A DNA stretch of 64,000 nucleotides from Conexibacter sp. SYSU D00693. GTDB taxonomy: Bacteria; Actinomycetota; Thermoleophilia; Solirubrobacterales; Solirubrobacteraceae. Positions 35,151 to 42,991 of the stretch are shown piece by piece (within the stretch, counting starts at the first letter, position 1; each line of letters begins with the position of its first letter). The notes below the pieces were generated by a model, which saw only the letters and a program-made list of their open reading frames with translations, did no database searches and was not told the origin of the DNA. A program made the position numbers and the translations under genes. The stretch is from contig NZ_CP070950.1 of assembly GCF_017084525.1 (NCBI RefSeq), positions 1,798,001 through 1,862,000 of the forward strand. Direction: 5' to 3'.

Positions 35151-35912
35151 ATGGACATCGAAGGCTGCGGCGCGCTCGTCTCGGGCGGCGCCTCCGGACT
35201 GGGCGAGGCCACGGTCCGCCACCTGCACGAGCGCGGCGCGACGGTCGTCATCGCTGACGTCAACGCCGAGAAGGGCGAGGCCCTCGCCGGCGAGCTGGGC
35301 TGCGCGTTCGTGCCCTGCGACGTGCGGGAGGAGGCGCCCGTGCAGGCCGCGGTCGACAAGGTCGTCGAGGAGGCCGGCGGCATCCACGTCGCCGTCTCCT
35401 GCGCCGGCACCGGCCTGCCTCTCAAGCTCGCCTCGTCCAAGGGCCCGCACCCGCTGGACGCCTTCAAGGTCATCATCGACATCAACCTCGTCGGCACGTT
35501 CAACGTCATGCGCCTGGCGTCGTTCAAGATGTTCGACAACGCCCCGAACGCCAGCGGTGAGCGCGGCGTCCTCGTGCAGACCGCCTCCGTCGCCGCCTTC
35601 GAGGGCCAGGTCGGCCAGGTCAACTACTCCGCGTCGAAGGGCGCGATCGTCGGCATGACGCTCCCGGCCGCGCGCGACCTCGCGCCGAAGGGCATCCGCG
35701 TCTGCACGATCGCCCCCGGTCTGTTCAACACGCCGCTGCTGGCCGCCCTGCCCGAGGAGGCCAAGGAGTCGCTGGGCAAGCAGGTCCCGTTCCCGCCGCG
35801 CCTCGGTGAGCCGTCGGAGTACGCGCAGCTCGTCGGCTCCATCGTCACCAACCCGATGCTCAACGGCGAGACGATCCGCCTCGACGGCGCGATCCGCATG
35901 CAGCCCAAGTAG
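35151..35912 (+). CDS. SDR-family 3-hydroxyacyl-CoA dehydrogenase-like enzyme
   Basis: The 253-residue classical SDR has [15 protein letters not shown] (cofactor loop, residues ~11-25), CAGTGLPLK, catalytic Ser in [10 protein letters not shown] and [12 protein letters not shown] (YxxxK). Overall it resembles human HSD17B10-type 3-hydroxyacyl-CoA dehydrogenases, NAD+-dependent. The surrounding WS/DGAT, thiolase and acyl-CoA dehydrogenase genes support a role in beta-oxidation or related lipid turnover. Confidence 0.88.
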   Translation: MDIEGCGALVSGGASGLGEATVRHLHERGATVVIADVNAEKGEALAGELGCAFVPCDVREEAPVQAAVDKVVEEAGGIHVAVSCAGTGLPLKLASSKGPHPLDAFKVIIDINLVGTFNVMRLASFKMFDNAPNASGERGVLVQTASVAAFEGQVGQVNYSASKGAIVGMTLPAARDLAPKGIRVCTIAPGLFNTPLLAALPEEAKESLGKQVPFPPRLGEPSEYAQLVGSIVTNPMLNGETIRLDGAIRMQPK

Positions 35913-35915
35913 GTC

Positions 35916-35921
35916 TAGGCT
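35916..35921 (+). promoter_or_regulatory. Candidate -10 element (TAGGCT) for the WS/DGAT gene
   Basis: TAGGCT ends 11 nt before the ATG at 35933, directly after the SDR stop; it fits the TANNNT pattern seen before many genes here. Confidence 0.35.
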
Positions 35922-35932
35922 CGCGGCCAGCG

Positions 35933-37300
35933 ATGGCCGAGCCGCTCTCCCCCGCCGACCGCTCCTCCCTGGCCGCCGAGCAAGGCCCGGTGAGCATGGC
36001 GGTCGGCGGGGTGATGGTCCTGGAGGCGGGGCCGGGCCTCCACCACGACCGGGTGCTCGAGCGCGTCCGCTCGCGCCTGCACCTCATCCCGCGCTACCGC
36101 CAGCGCCTGCGCCAGCCGGCCCCCGGGGTGACGAACCCGGTCTGGGTCGACGACGACCACTTCGACCTCGGCTGGCACGTGCGCCGCGCCGCCCTGCCGC
36201 CCGGCTCGGGCGAGACGGCGCTCGCTGAGCTCGTCGGCATCGAGATGTCGCGCAAGCTCGATCGCAGCCGGCCGCTGTGGGAGCTGACGGTCGTCGACGG
36301 CCTGGAGGGCGGGCGCGCCGCCCTGCTGGCCAAGATGCACCACGCGCTCGTCGACGGCGTGGCGGCCGTCGACATCGGGACCGTCCTGCTCGACCCGTCG
36401 CCGGAGCCGCTGGACCTCCCGGCGCCCGAGGGCGACTGGCAGCCGCGTCCGTACGACCGCCGCCGCCACCTCGCGCGCCTCGCCAGCACGCCGGCGGTGC
36501 AGGCCACGAAGCTCCTGCGCGACTCGGCCCAGCGCGCGCTGGCGACGACCGACCCGCGCCGGGCGGTCGACGACCTGCGCGGCGCCACCGAGCTCCTGGT
36601 CCAGCTGGCCCGCACCCGGCCCGCCGCGCCGATGACGTCGCTGAACGACGGCATCGGACCCAACCGCCGCTTCGCGATGGTGCGGGCCCCGCTGGCCGGG
36701 GTCAAGGCGGCGGGCAAGGCAGGCGGCGGGACGGTGAACGACGCGCTGCTGGCCGCCGTCGCCGGGATGCTGCGCCGGACGGTGGACAGCGGCGGCCGCG
36801 AGCCGGTGGTCCTCGTCCCGGTGTCGGTGCGCCGCGAGGGCGAGTCGGGCGGCAACCGCATCTCGACGGTCCTCGTCGACCTGCCCACGGACGTCGACGA
36901 CCCGCTCGAGCGCGTCCAGGCGGTGCGCGGCGCGACCGAGCGGCTGAAGGGCTCGGCCGCGGTGCGGGCGGGCGCGCTGCTGGTGGGCGCCAGCGGCTGG
37001 GCGCCGCCGCTGGTGTCCTCGACGCTGGCGCGCGCGATGAGCGGCGTGCGCGCGTTCAACCTCGTCGTGTCCAACGTGCCGGGCCCGCAGCAGCCGTTCT
37101 ATCTCAACGGCTGCCGCGTGCTGGCGGCCCATCCCGCCGTGCCGCTGAACCCGTCGAGCCAGGGGCTCACCGTCGGGATCATCAGCTACGACGGCCAGGT
37201 GTGCTTCGGCCTGCTGGCCGACCGGGACCTGGACCCGCCGCTCGCCGAGCTCGACGCCGCCCTGCGCGCCGCGCTCGACGAGCTGCTGGCTGCTGCCTAG
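35933..37300 (+). CDS. Wax ester synthase / diacylglycerol acyltransferase (WS/DGAT)
   Basis: The 455-residue protein shows the catalytic MHHALVDG (H136, H137, D141, G142), RPLWELTVVDGL upstream and NLVVSNVPGPQQPFYLNGCR plus the C-terminal LTVGIISYDGQVCFGL. These enzymes join acyl-CoA to long alcohols or diacylglycerol and make storage wax esters or triacylglycerol at the membrane. It lies 20 bp behind the SDR gene. The stop overlaps that of the convergent thiolase by 4 bp. Confidence 0.92.
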   Translation: MAEPLSPADRSSLAAEQGPVSMAVGGVMVLEAGPGLHHDRVLERVRSRLHLIPRYRQRLRQPAPGVTNPVWVDDDHFDLGWHVRRAALPPGSGETALAELVGIEMSRKLDRSRPLWELTVVDGLEGGRAALLAKMHHALVDGVAAVDIGTVLLDPSPEPLDLPAPEGDWQPRPYDRRRHLARLASTPAVQATKLLRDSAQRALATTDPRRAVDDLRGATELLVQLARTRPAAPMTSLNDGIGPNRRFAMVRAPLAGVKAAGKAGGGTVNDALLAAVAGMLRRTVDSGGREPVVLVPVSVRREGESGGNRISTVLVDLPTDVDDPLERVQAVRGATERLKGSAAVRAGALLVGASGWAPPLVSSTLARAMSGVRAFNLVVSNVPGPQQPFYLNGCRVLAAHPAVPLNPSSQGLTVGIISYDGQVCFGLLADRDLDPPLAELDAALRAALDELLAAA

Positions 37301-38463
37301 GAGAGGCGCTCCACGAGCATGGCCTCGCCCTGGCCCTGGGCGACGCACATCGTCTCGAGGCCGATGGTGCCGTCGAGCGTCTCGAGGTCGTTCAGGAGCG
37401 TGGTCATGATGCGGGCGCCCGTCATCCCGAACGGGTGGCCCAGGGCGATCGCGCCGCCGTGCGGGTTGAGCTTGTCCATGTCGAAGCCGACCTCGTCGGC
37501 GATCGGCAGGACCTGGGCGGCGAACGCCTCGTTGAGCTCGTAGACGTCGACGTCGCCGATGCTCATGCCGGCGCGCTGCAGCGCCTTCTTGATCGCGCCG
37601 ATCGGCGCGACGCCCATGAGCTCGGGCTCGTTGCCCCAGGTGGCCGCGGTGATGACGCGGGCGCGCGGCTTGAGGCCGAGCTCCTTGGCCTTCGTGTCGC
37701 TCATGACGAGCACGGCGGCGGCGCCGTCGTTGAGCGGGCAGGCGTTGCCGGCCGTGACCGTGCCGTCCTCCTTGAAGGCCGGCTTGAGCGAGCCGAGCTT
37801 CTCGAGGGTCGTGCCGGGCCGGGGACCGTCGTCCTTGGCCACCACGGTGCCGTCGGGCAGCGTGACCGGGACGATCTCGCGGTCGAAGACGCCGTTCTCC
37901 TGCGCGGCGACGGCGAGGTCCTGCGAGCGCTTGGCGAACTCGTCCTGCTGCTCACGCGAGACGCCGTACTTCTCGGCGACGTTCTCGGCGGTCAGGCCCA
38001 TGGCGATGTACGCGTTGGGCTGGCCGGGCTCCTTGCCCTGCAGCGCCTCGTTCTGGTCCTCGGGGTGCGCGGCCTCCTGGGAGCCCGTGTAGCGCGAGAC
38101 GAACTCGACGCCGGCGGCGATGTACACGTCGCCCTGGCCGGCGACGACGGCGTTCGCGGCCTGCTTGATCGTCTCGAGCGACGAGGCGCAGTAGCGCGAG
38201 ACCGTCACGCCGTTGGTCTCCTGGCCGAGCTTCTCGCTCAGCAGGACGGCGATGCGGCCGATGTTGTTGGCCTGCAGCCCCTGCGGGAGGCCACAGCCCA
38301 TGATCACGTCCTCCACCAGCGCGGGATCGACGCCGGGGTTGCGCTCGAGCAGCTGGTCGAGCACGTAGGCCGCGGTCTCGTCGGGGCGCAGCTGGGCGAG
38401 CGAGCCCTTGAAGGCGCGGCCGATCGGCGTGCGGACGGCGTCGACGATGACAGCCTCAGGCAT
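37297..38463 (-). CDS. Acetyl-CoA C-acyltransferase (thiolase)
   Basis: The 388-residue protein has the nucleophilic cysteine in SRYCASSLETIKQAAN (~residues 84-99), NEAFAAQVLPIADE, and GGAIALGHPFGMTGAR with the catalytic His, then MCVAQGQGEAM with the second Cys. It is a degradative-type thiolase cleaving 3-ketoacyl-CoA, probably in beta-oxidation with the nearby acyl-CoA dehydrogenase. An AGGAG Shine-Dalgarno lies about 12 nt before the ATG, so unlike many neighbours it has a true leader. Confidence 0.94.
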   Translation of the reverse strand: MPEAVIVDAVRTPIGRAFKGSLAQLRPDETAAYVLDQLLERNPGVDPALVEDVIMGCGLPQGLQANNIGRIAVLLSEKLGQETNGVTVSRYCASSLETIKQAANAVVAGQGDVYIAAGVEFVSRYTGSQEAAHPEDQNEALQGKEPGQPNAYIAMGLTAENVAEKYGVSREQQDEFAKRSQDLAVAAQENGVFDREIVPVTLPDGTVVAKDDGPRPGTTLEKLGSLKPAFKEDGTVTAGNACPLNDGAAAVLVMSDTKAKELGLKPRARVITAATWGNEPELMGVAPIGAIKKALQRAGMSIGDVDVYELNEAFAAQVLPIADEVGFDMDKLNPHGGAIALGHPFGMTGARIMTTLLNDLETLDGTIGLETMCVAQGQGEAMLVERLS

Positions 38464-38498
38464 GGTGTCCTGGTTCTCCTTGAGAGTGTGAGGATGCT

Positions 38499-38549
38499 CG
38501 GCGGTCGCACTCCACGAGCAGGTTTATCCCCCGGCGGTCGCACTCCACG
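38499..38549. repeat. Two 18-bp direct repeats upstream of the thiolase
   Basis: CGGCGGTCGCACTCCACG occurs at 38499-38516 and again at 38532-38549, 33 bp apart, in the 138-bp gap upstream of the thiolase start. Tandem identical sites one promoter-length before a gene suggest binding sites for a regulator; a repeat element is possible. The rest of the gap shows nothing clear. Confidence 0.55.
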
Positions 38550-38601
38550 GGGCCTTGTACGCGGCGGAGGGTACCCCGCGCGCGCTTGACGCCCTGTCGA
38601 G

Positions 38602-39255
38602 CTAGAGCCCGAGGTCGCGCACGCCGAGCTCGTCGAAGCCGACGTGGTGGGCGAGCTCGTGGCGCACGGTGATGGTGACCTGCTCGCGCAGGAGCTCCGG
38701 GTCGTGTCCGAAGTCGCGACGCAGCGTGTCGCGGTAGATCACGATGCGGTCCGGGACGTCGTCGCGGTGCGCGCCGTCGCCGTGGTAGAGGCCGTAGGCG
38801 CGGCGCTTGCGCCCGCCGTCGGAGATGACGACGGCGACGTTGCGCTGCAGCGCCTGCTGGAGGAGGTCCGGGAGGTCGTCGAGCGCGTCGCGCACGAGCT
38901 CCTCGAAGTCCTCGTCGTCGTAGGGGTCGAGGTCCAGGAAGTCGGTCTCGTCGGGCTCGTAGGCGATGCCCTCCCGGGCCAGGCGCTCGGAGCGCAGCAC
39001 GATGCGCTCGAACTCGGCCTCGGACTCGGGCTCCTCCCACCCGGCCATCCGCACGCCGATGAAGCCCATCGCGCCGAAGAGCGCGGCGGCGGCGACGACC
39101 ACGACGCCCGCCGTCTCGATGATCCGCATGAGCGGCTGGCTCGAGAAGCCGCCCTGGAGCACGACGATCGTCGTCAGGCCGAGGCTCATCGCCACGGCGG
39201 CGGCGAGGAGCGTCGTGCGCAGCCCTGGCGGGCGATGGAAGGGGCGGCCGAGCAT
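38602..39255 (-). CDS. Membrane-anchored zincin metallopeptidase family protein
   Basis: The 217-residue protein has two N-terminal transmembrane helices (LRTTLLAAAVAMSLGLTTIVVL, residues ~12-33; TAGVVVVAAAALFGAMGFIG, ~48-67) and a cytoplasmic domain related to the small metallopeptidase family with HELAHHVGFDE near the C terminus (HExxH, with His and Asp further on). Substrates are unknown. Fusing this domain to two membrane helices is uncommon in my experience. It is 6 bp behind the acyl-CoA dehydrogenase on the same strand. Confidence 0.82.
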   Translation of the reverse strand: MLGRPFHRPPGLRTTLLAAAVAMSLGLTTIVVLQGGFSSQPLMRIIETAGVVVVAAAALFGAMGFIGVRMAGWEEPESEAEFERIVLRSERLAREGIAYEPDETDFLDLDPYDDEDFEELVRDALDDLPDLLQQALQRNVAVVISDGGRKRRAYGLYHGDGAHRDDVPDRIVIYRDTLRRDFGHDPELLREQVTITVRHELAHHVGFDELGVRDLGL

Positions 39256-39261
39256 GACGGT

Positions 39262-40428
39262 CTAGCGGAGCATCTGGCGGGCGATGACGAGGCGCTGGAT
39301 CTCGTTGGTGCCCTCGTAGATCTGGGTGATCTTGGCGTCGCGCATGTAGCGCTCGACGGGGTACTCCTTGACGTAGCCGTAGCCGCCGAGGACCTGGACC
39401 GCCTCGACCGTGACCTCCATGGCGCTGTCGCTGGCGAAGAGCTTGGCCATGGAGCTGTACTTGGGTGCCTGGGGGTCCTTGCGGTCGGCCAGGGCGCAGG
39501 CCTTGTAGAGCAGCTCGCGCGCGGCGGCGGTCTTGGTCTGCATGACCGCGAGCTTGTCCTGGATGGAGGGCAGCTGGGCGATCGGCTTGCCGAAGGCGAT
39601 GCGCTCCTTGGCGTACGCGAGCGCGTAGTCGATGGCGCCCTGCGCGATGCCGACCGCCTGGGCGGCGGCACCCAGACGGGTGTGCTCGAGGGTGCCCAGC
39701 GCGACGCCCAGGCCGCGGCCGACCTCGCCGATGACGTTCTCCTGGGGGACGCGCACGTCGGTGAACGACGGCTGGCCCGTCGGCGAGCCCTTGATGCCCA
39801 GCTTGTGCTCGAGCTGGCCGGGGTCGAAGCCCTCGCGGTCCTTCTCGACCACGAACGCGGTGATCCGTCCCGCCTCGCGGTCGGTCTTGGCGAACACGAC
39901 GTAGAAGTCCGCGATCCCGGCGTTGGTGATCCAGTTCTTCTGGCCGTTGATCACCCACTCGCCCGTCGCCTCGTCCAGCTCGGCGTGCGTGCGCATGGAG
40001 GCCGGGTCGCTGCCGGCCTCCGGCTCGCTCAGGGCGAACGCGGGCGACCACTCGCCCGTCGCGCACCGGGGCAGGAAGCGCTCCTTGAGCTCCTGGCTGC
40101 CGAAGAGCTGGATCGGCAGCGACCCCAGCTCCTGGACCATCAGGATCAACGCGCAGGAGGCGTCGACCTTCGCGATCTCCTCGACGGCCATCTGCAGCAT
40201 GAGCGTCCCGGTGCCCATGCCGCCGAACTCCTCGGCGAAGGGCAGCGCCAGGACGTCGTTCTCGGCCAGGAGCTTGCGGACGTCCCACGGGTACTCGCCC
40301 GTGGCGTCGATCTCGGCCGCACGCGGGGCGATCTGCTCCTGGGCGAGCTGCCGGACCAGCGCCACGAAGTCGCGATGCTCCTGCGGGACGTCGTACAGGT
40401 CGAAGTACGCGGACTCGGTGGCGGCCAT
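39262..40428 (-). CDS. Acyl-CoA dehydrogenase
   Basis: The 388-residue flavoprotein has ALSEPEAGSDPASM and NGQKNWITNAGIADFYVVF (FAD-binding), and the C-terminal QVLGGYGYVKEYPVERYMRDAKITQIYEGTNEIQR split over the helical domain, with the catalytic Glu in YEGTNE. It performs the first step of beta-oxidation. ATG 40428 is chosen because a TACCAT hexamer lies 6 nt upstream and family similarity begins there; a longer open frame upstream is not conserved. Confidence 0.94.
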   Translation of the reverse strand: MAATESAYFDLYDVPQEHRDFVALVRQLAQEQIAPRAAEIDATGEYPWDVRKLLAENDVLALPFAEEFGGMGTGTLMLQMAVEEIAKVDASCALILMVQELGSLPIQLFGSQELKERFLPRCATGEWSPAFALSEPEAGSDPASMRTHAELDEATGEWVINGQKNWITNAGIADFYVVFAKTDREAGRITAFVVEKDREGFDPGQLEHKLGIKGSPTGQPSFTDVRVPQENVIGEVGRGLGVALGTLEHTRLGAAAQAVGIAQGAIDYALAYAKERIAFGKPIAQLPSIQDKLAVMQTKTAAARELLYKACALADRKDPQAPKYSSMAKLFASDSAMEVTVEAVQVLGGYGYVKEYPVERYMRDAKITQIYEGTNEIQRLVIARQMLR

Positions 40429-40495
40429 GCCCGCATGGTATTGCCGCCCCCGCCGACGCGGATGGTGTCGGGGCACGTCGGGTAGCCCTCGCGCC

Positions 40496-40720
40496 ATGAC
40501 CATGGGAACGTCGGTCTTCCTCATCGCCCTGGGCGCCATCCTCCGCTATGCGGTCGAGGATGCGATCTCGGGCGTCAACCTGGCCACGGTCGGCCTCATC
40601 CTCATGATCGCCGGCATCGTCGGCATCGTCCTGAGCTTCCTGATGATGGCCATGGCGCGTGACCGCAGGGCGGAGGTCGTGCACGAGCGGCGCACGGTCG
40701 ACCCGTACGCGCGTCCGTAG
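40496..40720 (+). CDS. Small membrane protein, DUF6458 type
   Basis: The 74-residue protein has two helices: GTSVFLIALGAILRYAVEDA (residues ~4-23) and LATVGLILMIAGIVGIVLSF (~29-48), then a basic Arg-rich tail. This matches the small DUF6458 proteins common in actinobacteria, of unknown function. It is divergent from the acyl-CoA dehydrogenase by 67 bp. Confidence 0.8.
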   Translation: MTMGTSVFLIALGAILRYAVEDAISGVNLATVGLILMIAGIVGIVLSFLMMAMARDRRAEVVHERRTVDPYARP

Positions 40721-40756
40721 CGTCCGCTGCGCGGCGCGGCCGATAGCGTGGGCGCC

Positions 40757-41602
40757 GTGCTTCGCGCGGCGCCGCGCATCCGTCCCGCCGAGGACACCGA
40801 GGTCCCGCTCGCCGTCGAGGCGCTGCGCCGCGCGGGCTTCTCGGGCGACGGCATCGTCCGGCTGCTCGAGTACCCCCGCCGGTCCGCGCACGGGATCGTC
40901 ATGCTCGCCGACGGCCGGACGAGCCCCCAGGGCGTCGTCTGCTGCGCGGTCTTCGCGCGCACCGGCTGGATCGGCGCGCTCGGCGTCCTGCCGGGCGCGC
41001 GGCGCCGCGGCCTGGGCCAGGCGCTGACCGAGACGGCGACGGCGTGGCTGCGCGAGCACGGCGCCGAGACGGTGCTGCTCTACGCCACGGAGATGGGCCG
41101 GCCCGTCTACGAGCGCCTCGGCTTCGTCGCCGAGGGCAGCGCCACGGCCTGGCGCGGCGTCGCCGGCGACGGCCTCCCGTCCGGCGTGCCCGCCGCGCGC
41201 CCGCTGGTCGAGGGCGACCGCGCCGGCATCCGCGCGGTCGACGAGGCGGCGACCGGCGAGCGGCGCGACGTCATGCTCGACGCGGTCCGCCCGCTCTACG
41301 GGATGGGCGTCGACGCGGCCGACGGCTCGGGCCTCGCCGGCTGGGCGCTGCGCTCCCCGTGGGGCACCGGGGCCGCCATCGCCGCCCGCGACCCCGACGC
41401 CGGCCTGCACCTCCTGGCGGGCGCGACCGACGGCCCGCTGCCGGGGACGCTCGTCGTCCCGGACGCCAACGAGCCGGCGCGCAGGGCCCTGCGCTCCTGG
41501 GGCTTCGCCCGGCTCAACAGCGCCGAGCGCATGCGCCTAGGCCCGGCCGTCGCCTGGCGCCCCGAGCGGCAGTTCGGGCTCTTCAACCTCTTCTGGGGCT
41601 GA
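40757..41602 (+). CDS. GNAT-family N-acetyltransferase, tandem domain
   Basis: The 281-residue protein has a first GNAT domain with LGVLPGARRRGLGQALTETATAWL (acetyl-CoA loop, residues ~79-102) and YATEMGRPVYERLGFVAEG. A second, degenerate GNAT half follows and ends WGFARLNSAERMRLG. GTG 40757 is chosen since TAGCGT (40744-40749) lies 7 nt upstream; an in-frame GTG at 40748 is alternative. The acceptor is unknown. The 3' end overlaps the convergent amine oxidase by 66 bp. Confidence 0.85.
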   Translation: MLRAAPRIRPAEDTEVPLAVEALRRAGFSGDGIVRLLEYPRRSAHGIVMLADGRTSPQGVVCCAVFARTGWIGALGVLPGARRRGLGQALTETATAWLREHGAETVLLYATEMGRPVYERLGFVAEGSATAWRGVAGDGLPSGVPAARPLVEGDRAGIRAVDEAATGERRDVMLDAVRPLYGMGVDAADGSGLAGWALRSPWGTGAAIAARDPDAGLHLLAGATDGPLPGTLVVPDANEPARRALRSWGFARLNSAERMRLGPAVAWRPERQFGLFNLFWG

Positions 41603-42952
41603 GAGGGCGGCGAGGACCTCGCGCGCCGCGCGCTCGCCCGAGCTCACCGCGCCGTCCATGTAGCCGTTCCACACCGTCGCCGTCTCGGCCCCGGCCCAGT
41701 GCAGCGGGCCGACCGGCGCGCGCAGCGCCTGGCCGAAGTCCGTCCAGCCGCCCGGCGGCAGGTAGCCGCCGTAGCAGCCGCGGCTGAACTCCTCGTCCAT
41801 CCACGCCTTGTCGACGTAGCCCGTCGGGCGCAGCGCGCGGGCGCCGAAGAGCCCGGCGAGGCCGTCGAGCACGACCCGGCGGCGCTCGTCCTGGGATGCC
41901 ATGGCCATGCGCCGCGCGACGCGCCCCTCGAGGAAGCCGAGCAGGACGCCGGGCGAGCCCGACGGCGGCGTGTTGTCGTAGACGACTTTGCAGGCCCCCT
42001 CCGGGTCCAGGGCCTGGCCCGAGAGGCCGTCGGCCCGCCAGAACGGCTCGTCGTAGACCGCCATGCACTTGATGACGCTGCCCTGGGCCATGCGCTGCGT
42101 GAGCCCGTCGCGCACCGCGGGCAGCGCCGGGCGGTAGACGAGGCGCCCGGCGAGGGCCGGCGGGACCGCGAGGACCGCACGGCGGGCACGCGCCTCGCCG
42201 CCGTCCCAGCGCACCGTGACGCCGCGGGCCTCGTCGTGGTCGACCTGGCGCACCGGCGTGCCGAGCAGGATCCGGTCGTGGCCGACGCGCTCGGCCAGGC
42301 GCAGGCTCAGCAGCTGCGAGCCGCCGTGGAAGCGCCACTGCTGCGCGCCGCCCTCGGTGTCGACGAGCGCGTCGAACCCGCCGGCGCTGTGGATGTAGAA
42401 GAGGACGTGCAGGAGCGAGACGTCGCGCGCGTCGGCCGCCCAGACCGCGTCGATGGCGGTGCGCAGCAGCGTGCGGCCGGCCGCCGTCGCGACGGTGCGC
42501 CGCACCCACGTCTCGAAGGTCAGCCCGTCGAGGCGCTCGGCGTCCGGCGCCGTCCAGGGCGCATCGAGCGGGACGGTGCGGGCGAGGCGGTCGAGGCGCA
42601 GCTGGGCCTGGCCGACGTCGGCCAGCGCCACGGGCGACAGCCACGGGATCGTCCCCCGGTAGCGGCGGGTGCGGCCCTTCCAGCGCACCGCGTTCCAGCC
42701 CTTGCCGTGCGTGGGGTAGGTCGCGACGCCGAGCTCGCGGGCGAGCTCGAGGAGCCGATGCTGGGTCGGGCCGACCCACTGGCCGCCGAGCTCGACGACC
42801 TGCCCGGCGTCGTCGATGGGCTCGTTGAGCGTGCGCCCGCCGACGCGGTCGCGCGCCTCGACCACCAGCACCTCGCGCCCGGCCTGCTGCAGCGCCCGGG
42901 CGGCGCTCAACCCCGCCAGCCCCGCCCCCACGACGACGACGTCGGCCTCCAT
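41537..42952 (-). CDS. Flavin monoamine oxidase family protein
   Basis: The 471-residue protein starts with VVVVGAGLAGLSAARALQQAGREV and VVEARDRVGGRTLNEP (FAD dinucleotide fold), and closes with GAETATVWNGYMDGAVSSGERAAREVL, the FAD-binding C-terminal motif of amine oxidases. GGQWVGPTQHRLLELARELG and AVLAVPPALAGRLVYRP are also typical. It oxidises amines or related donors with O2; the substrate is unknown. A TAGGGT element lies 6 nt before its ATG. Confidence 0.92.
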   Translation of the reverse strand: MEADVVVVGAGLAGLSAARALQQAGREVLVVEARDRVGGRTLNEPIDDAGQVVELGGQWVGPTQHRLLELARELGVATYPTHGKGWNAVRWKGRTRRYRGTIPWLSPVALADVGQAQLRLDRLARTVPLDAPWTAPDAERLDGLTFETWVRRTVATAAGRTLLRTAIDAVWAADARDVSLLHVLFYIHSAGGFDALVDTEGGAQQWRFHGGSQLLSLRLAERVGHDRILLGTPVRQVDHDEARGVTVRWDGGEARARRAVLAVPPALAGRLVYRPALPAVRDGLTQRMAQGSVIKCMAVYDEPFWRADGLSGQALDPEGACKVVYDNTPPSGSPGVLLGFLEGRVARRMAMASQDERRRVVLDGLAGLFGARALRPTGYVDKAWMDEEFSRGCYGGYLPPGGWTDFGQALRAPVGPLHWAGAETATVWNGYMDGAVSSGERAAREVLAALSAPEEVEEPELPLGAPGDGRA

Positions 42953-42958
42953 GCGCAG

Positions 42959-42964
42959 ACCCTA
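42959..42964 (-). promoter_or_regulatory. Candidate -10 element (TAGGGT) for the amine oxidase
   Basis: On the minus strand TAGGGT ends 6 nt before the ATG at 42952, in a 39-bp divergent gap shared with the gene at 42992. Confidence 0.45.
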
Positions 42965-42976
42965 TGCGCCGCCGTC

Positions 42977-42990
42977 TAGGCTCGCGAGCC
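42977..42990 (+). promoter_or_regulatory. -10 (TAGGCT) with an overlapping 12-bp palindrome
   Basis: TAGGCT (42977-42982) precedes the ATG at 42992 by 9 nt. GGCTCGCGAGCC (42979-42990) is a perfect palindrome covering the -10 and the predicted start site, a plausible operator. Confidence 0.4.
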
Positions 42991-42991
42991 G

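Noticed and set aside
31624-35658. A 1344-codon plus-strand open frame covering the CAP and EgtBD genes
   Set aside because: It runs out of frame or antisense to two well-supported genes and is Arg/Ala-rich filler.
41537-41602. The 66-bp convergent overlap as a sign that one gene call is wrong
   Set aside because: Both ends are conserved family C termini (GNAT second domain ending in NLFWG, amine oxidase followed by a short tail); the overlap only affects the non-conserved oxidase tail.
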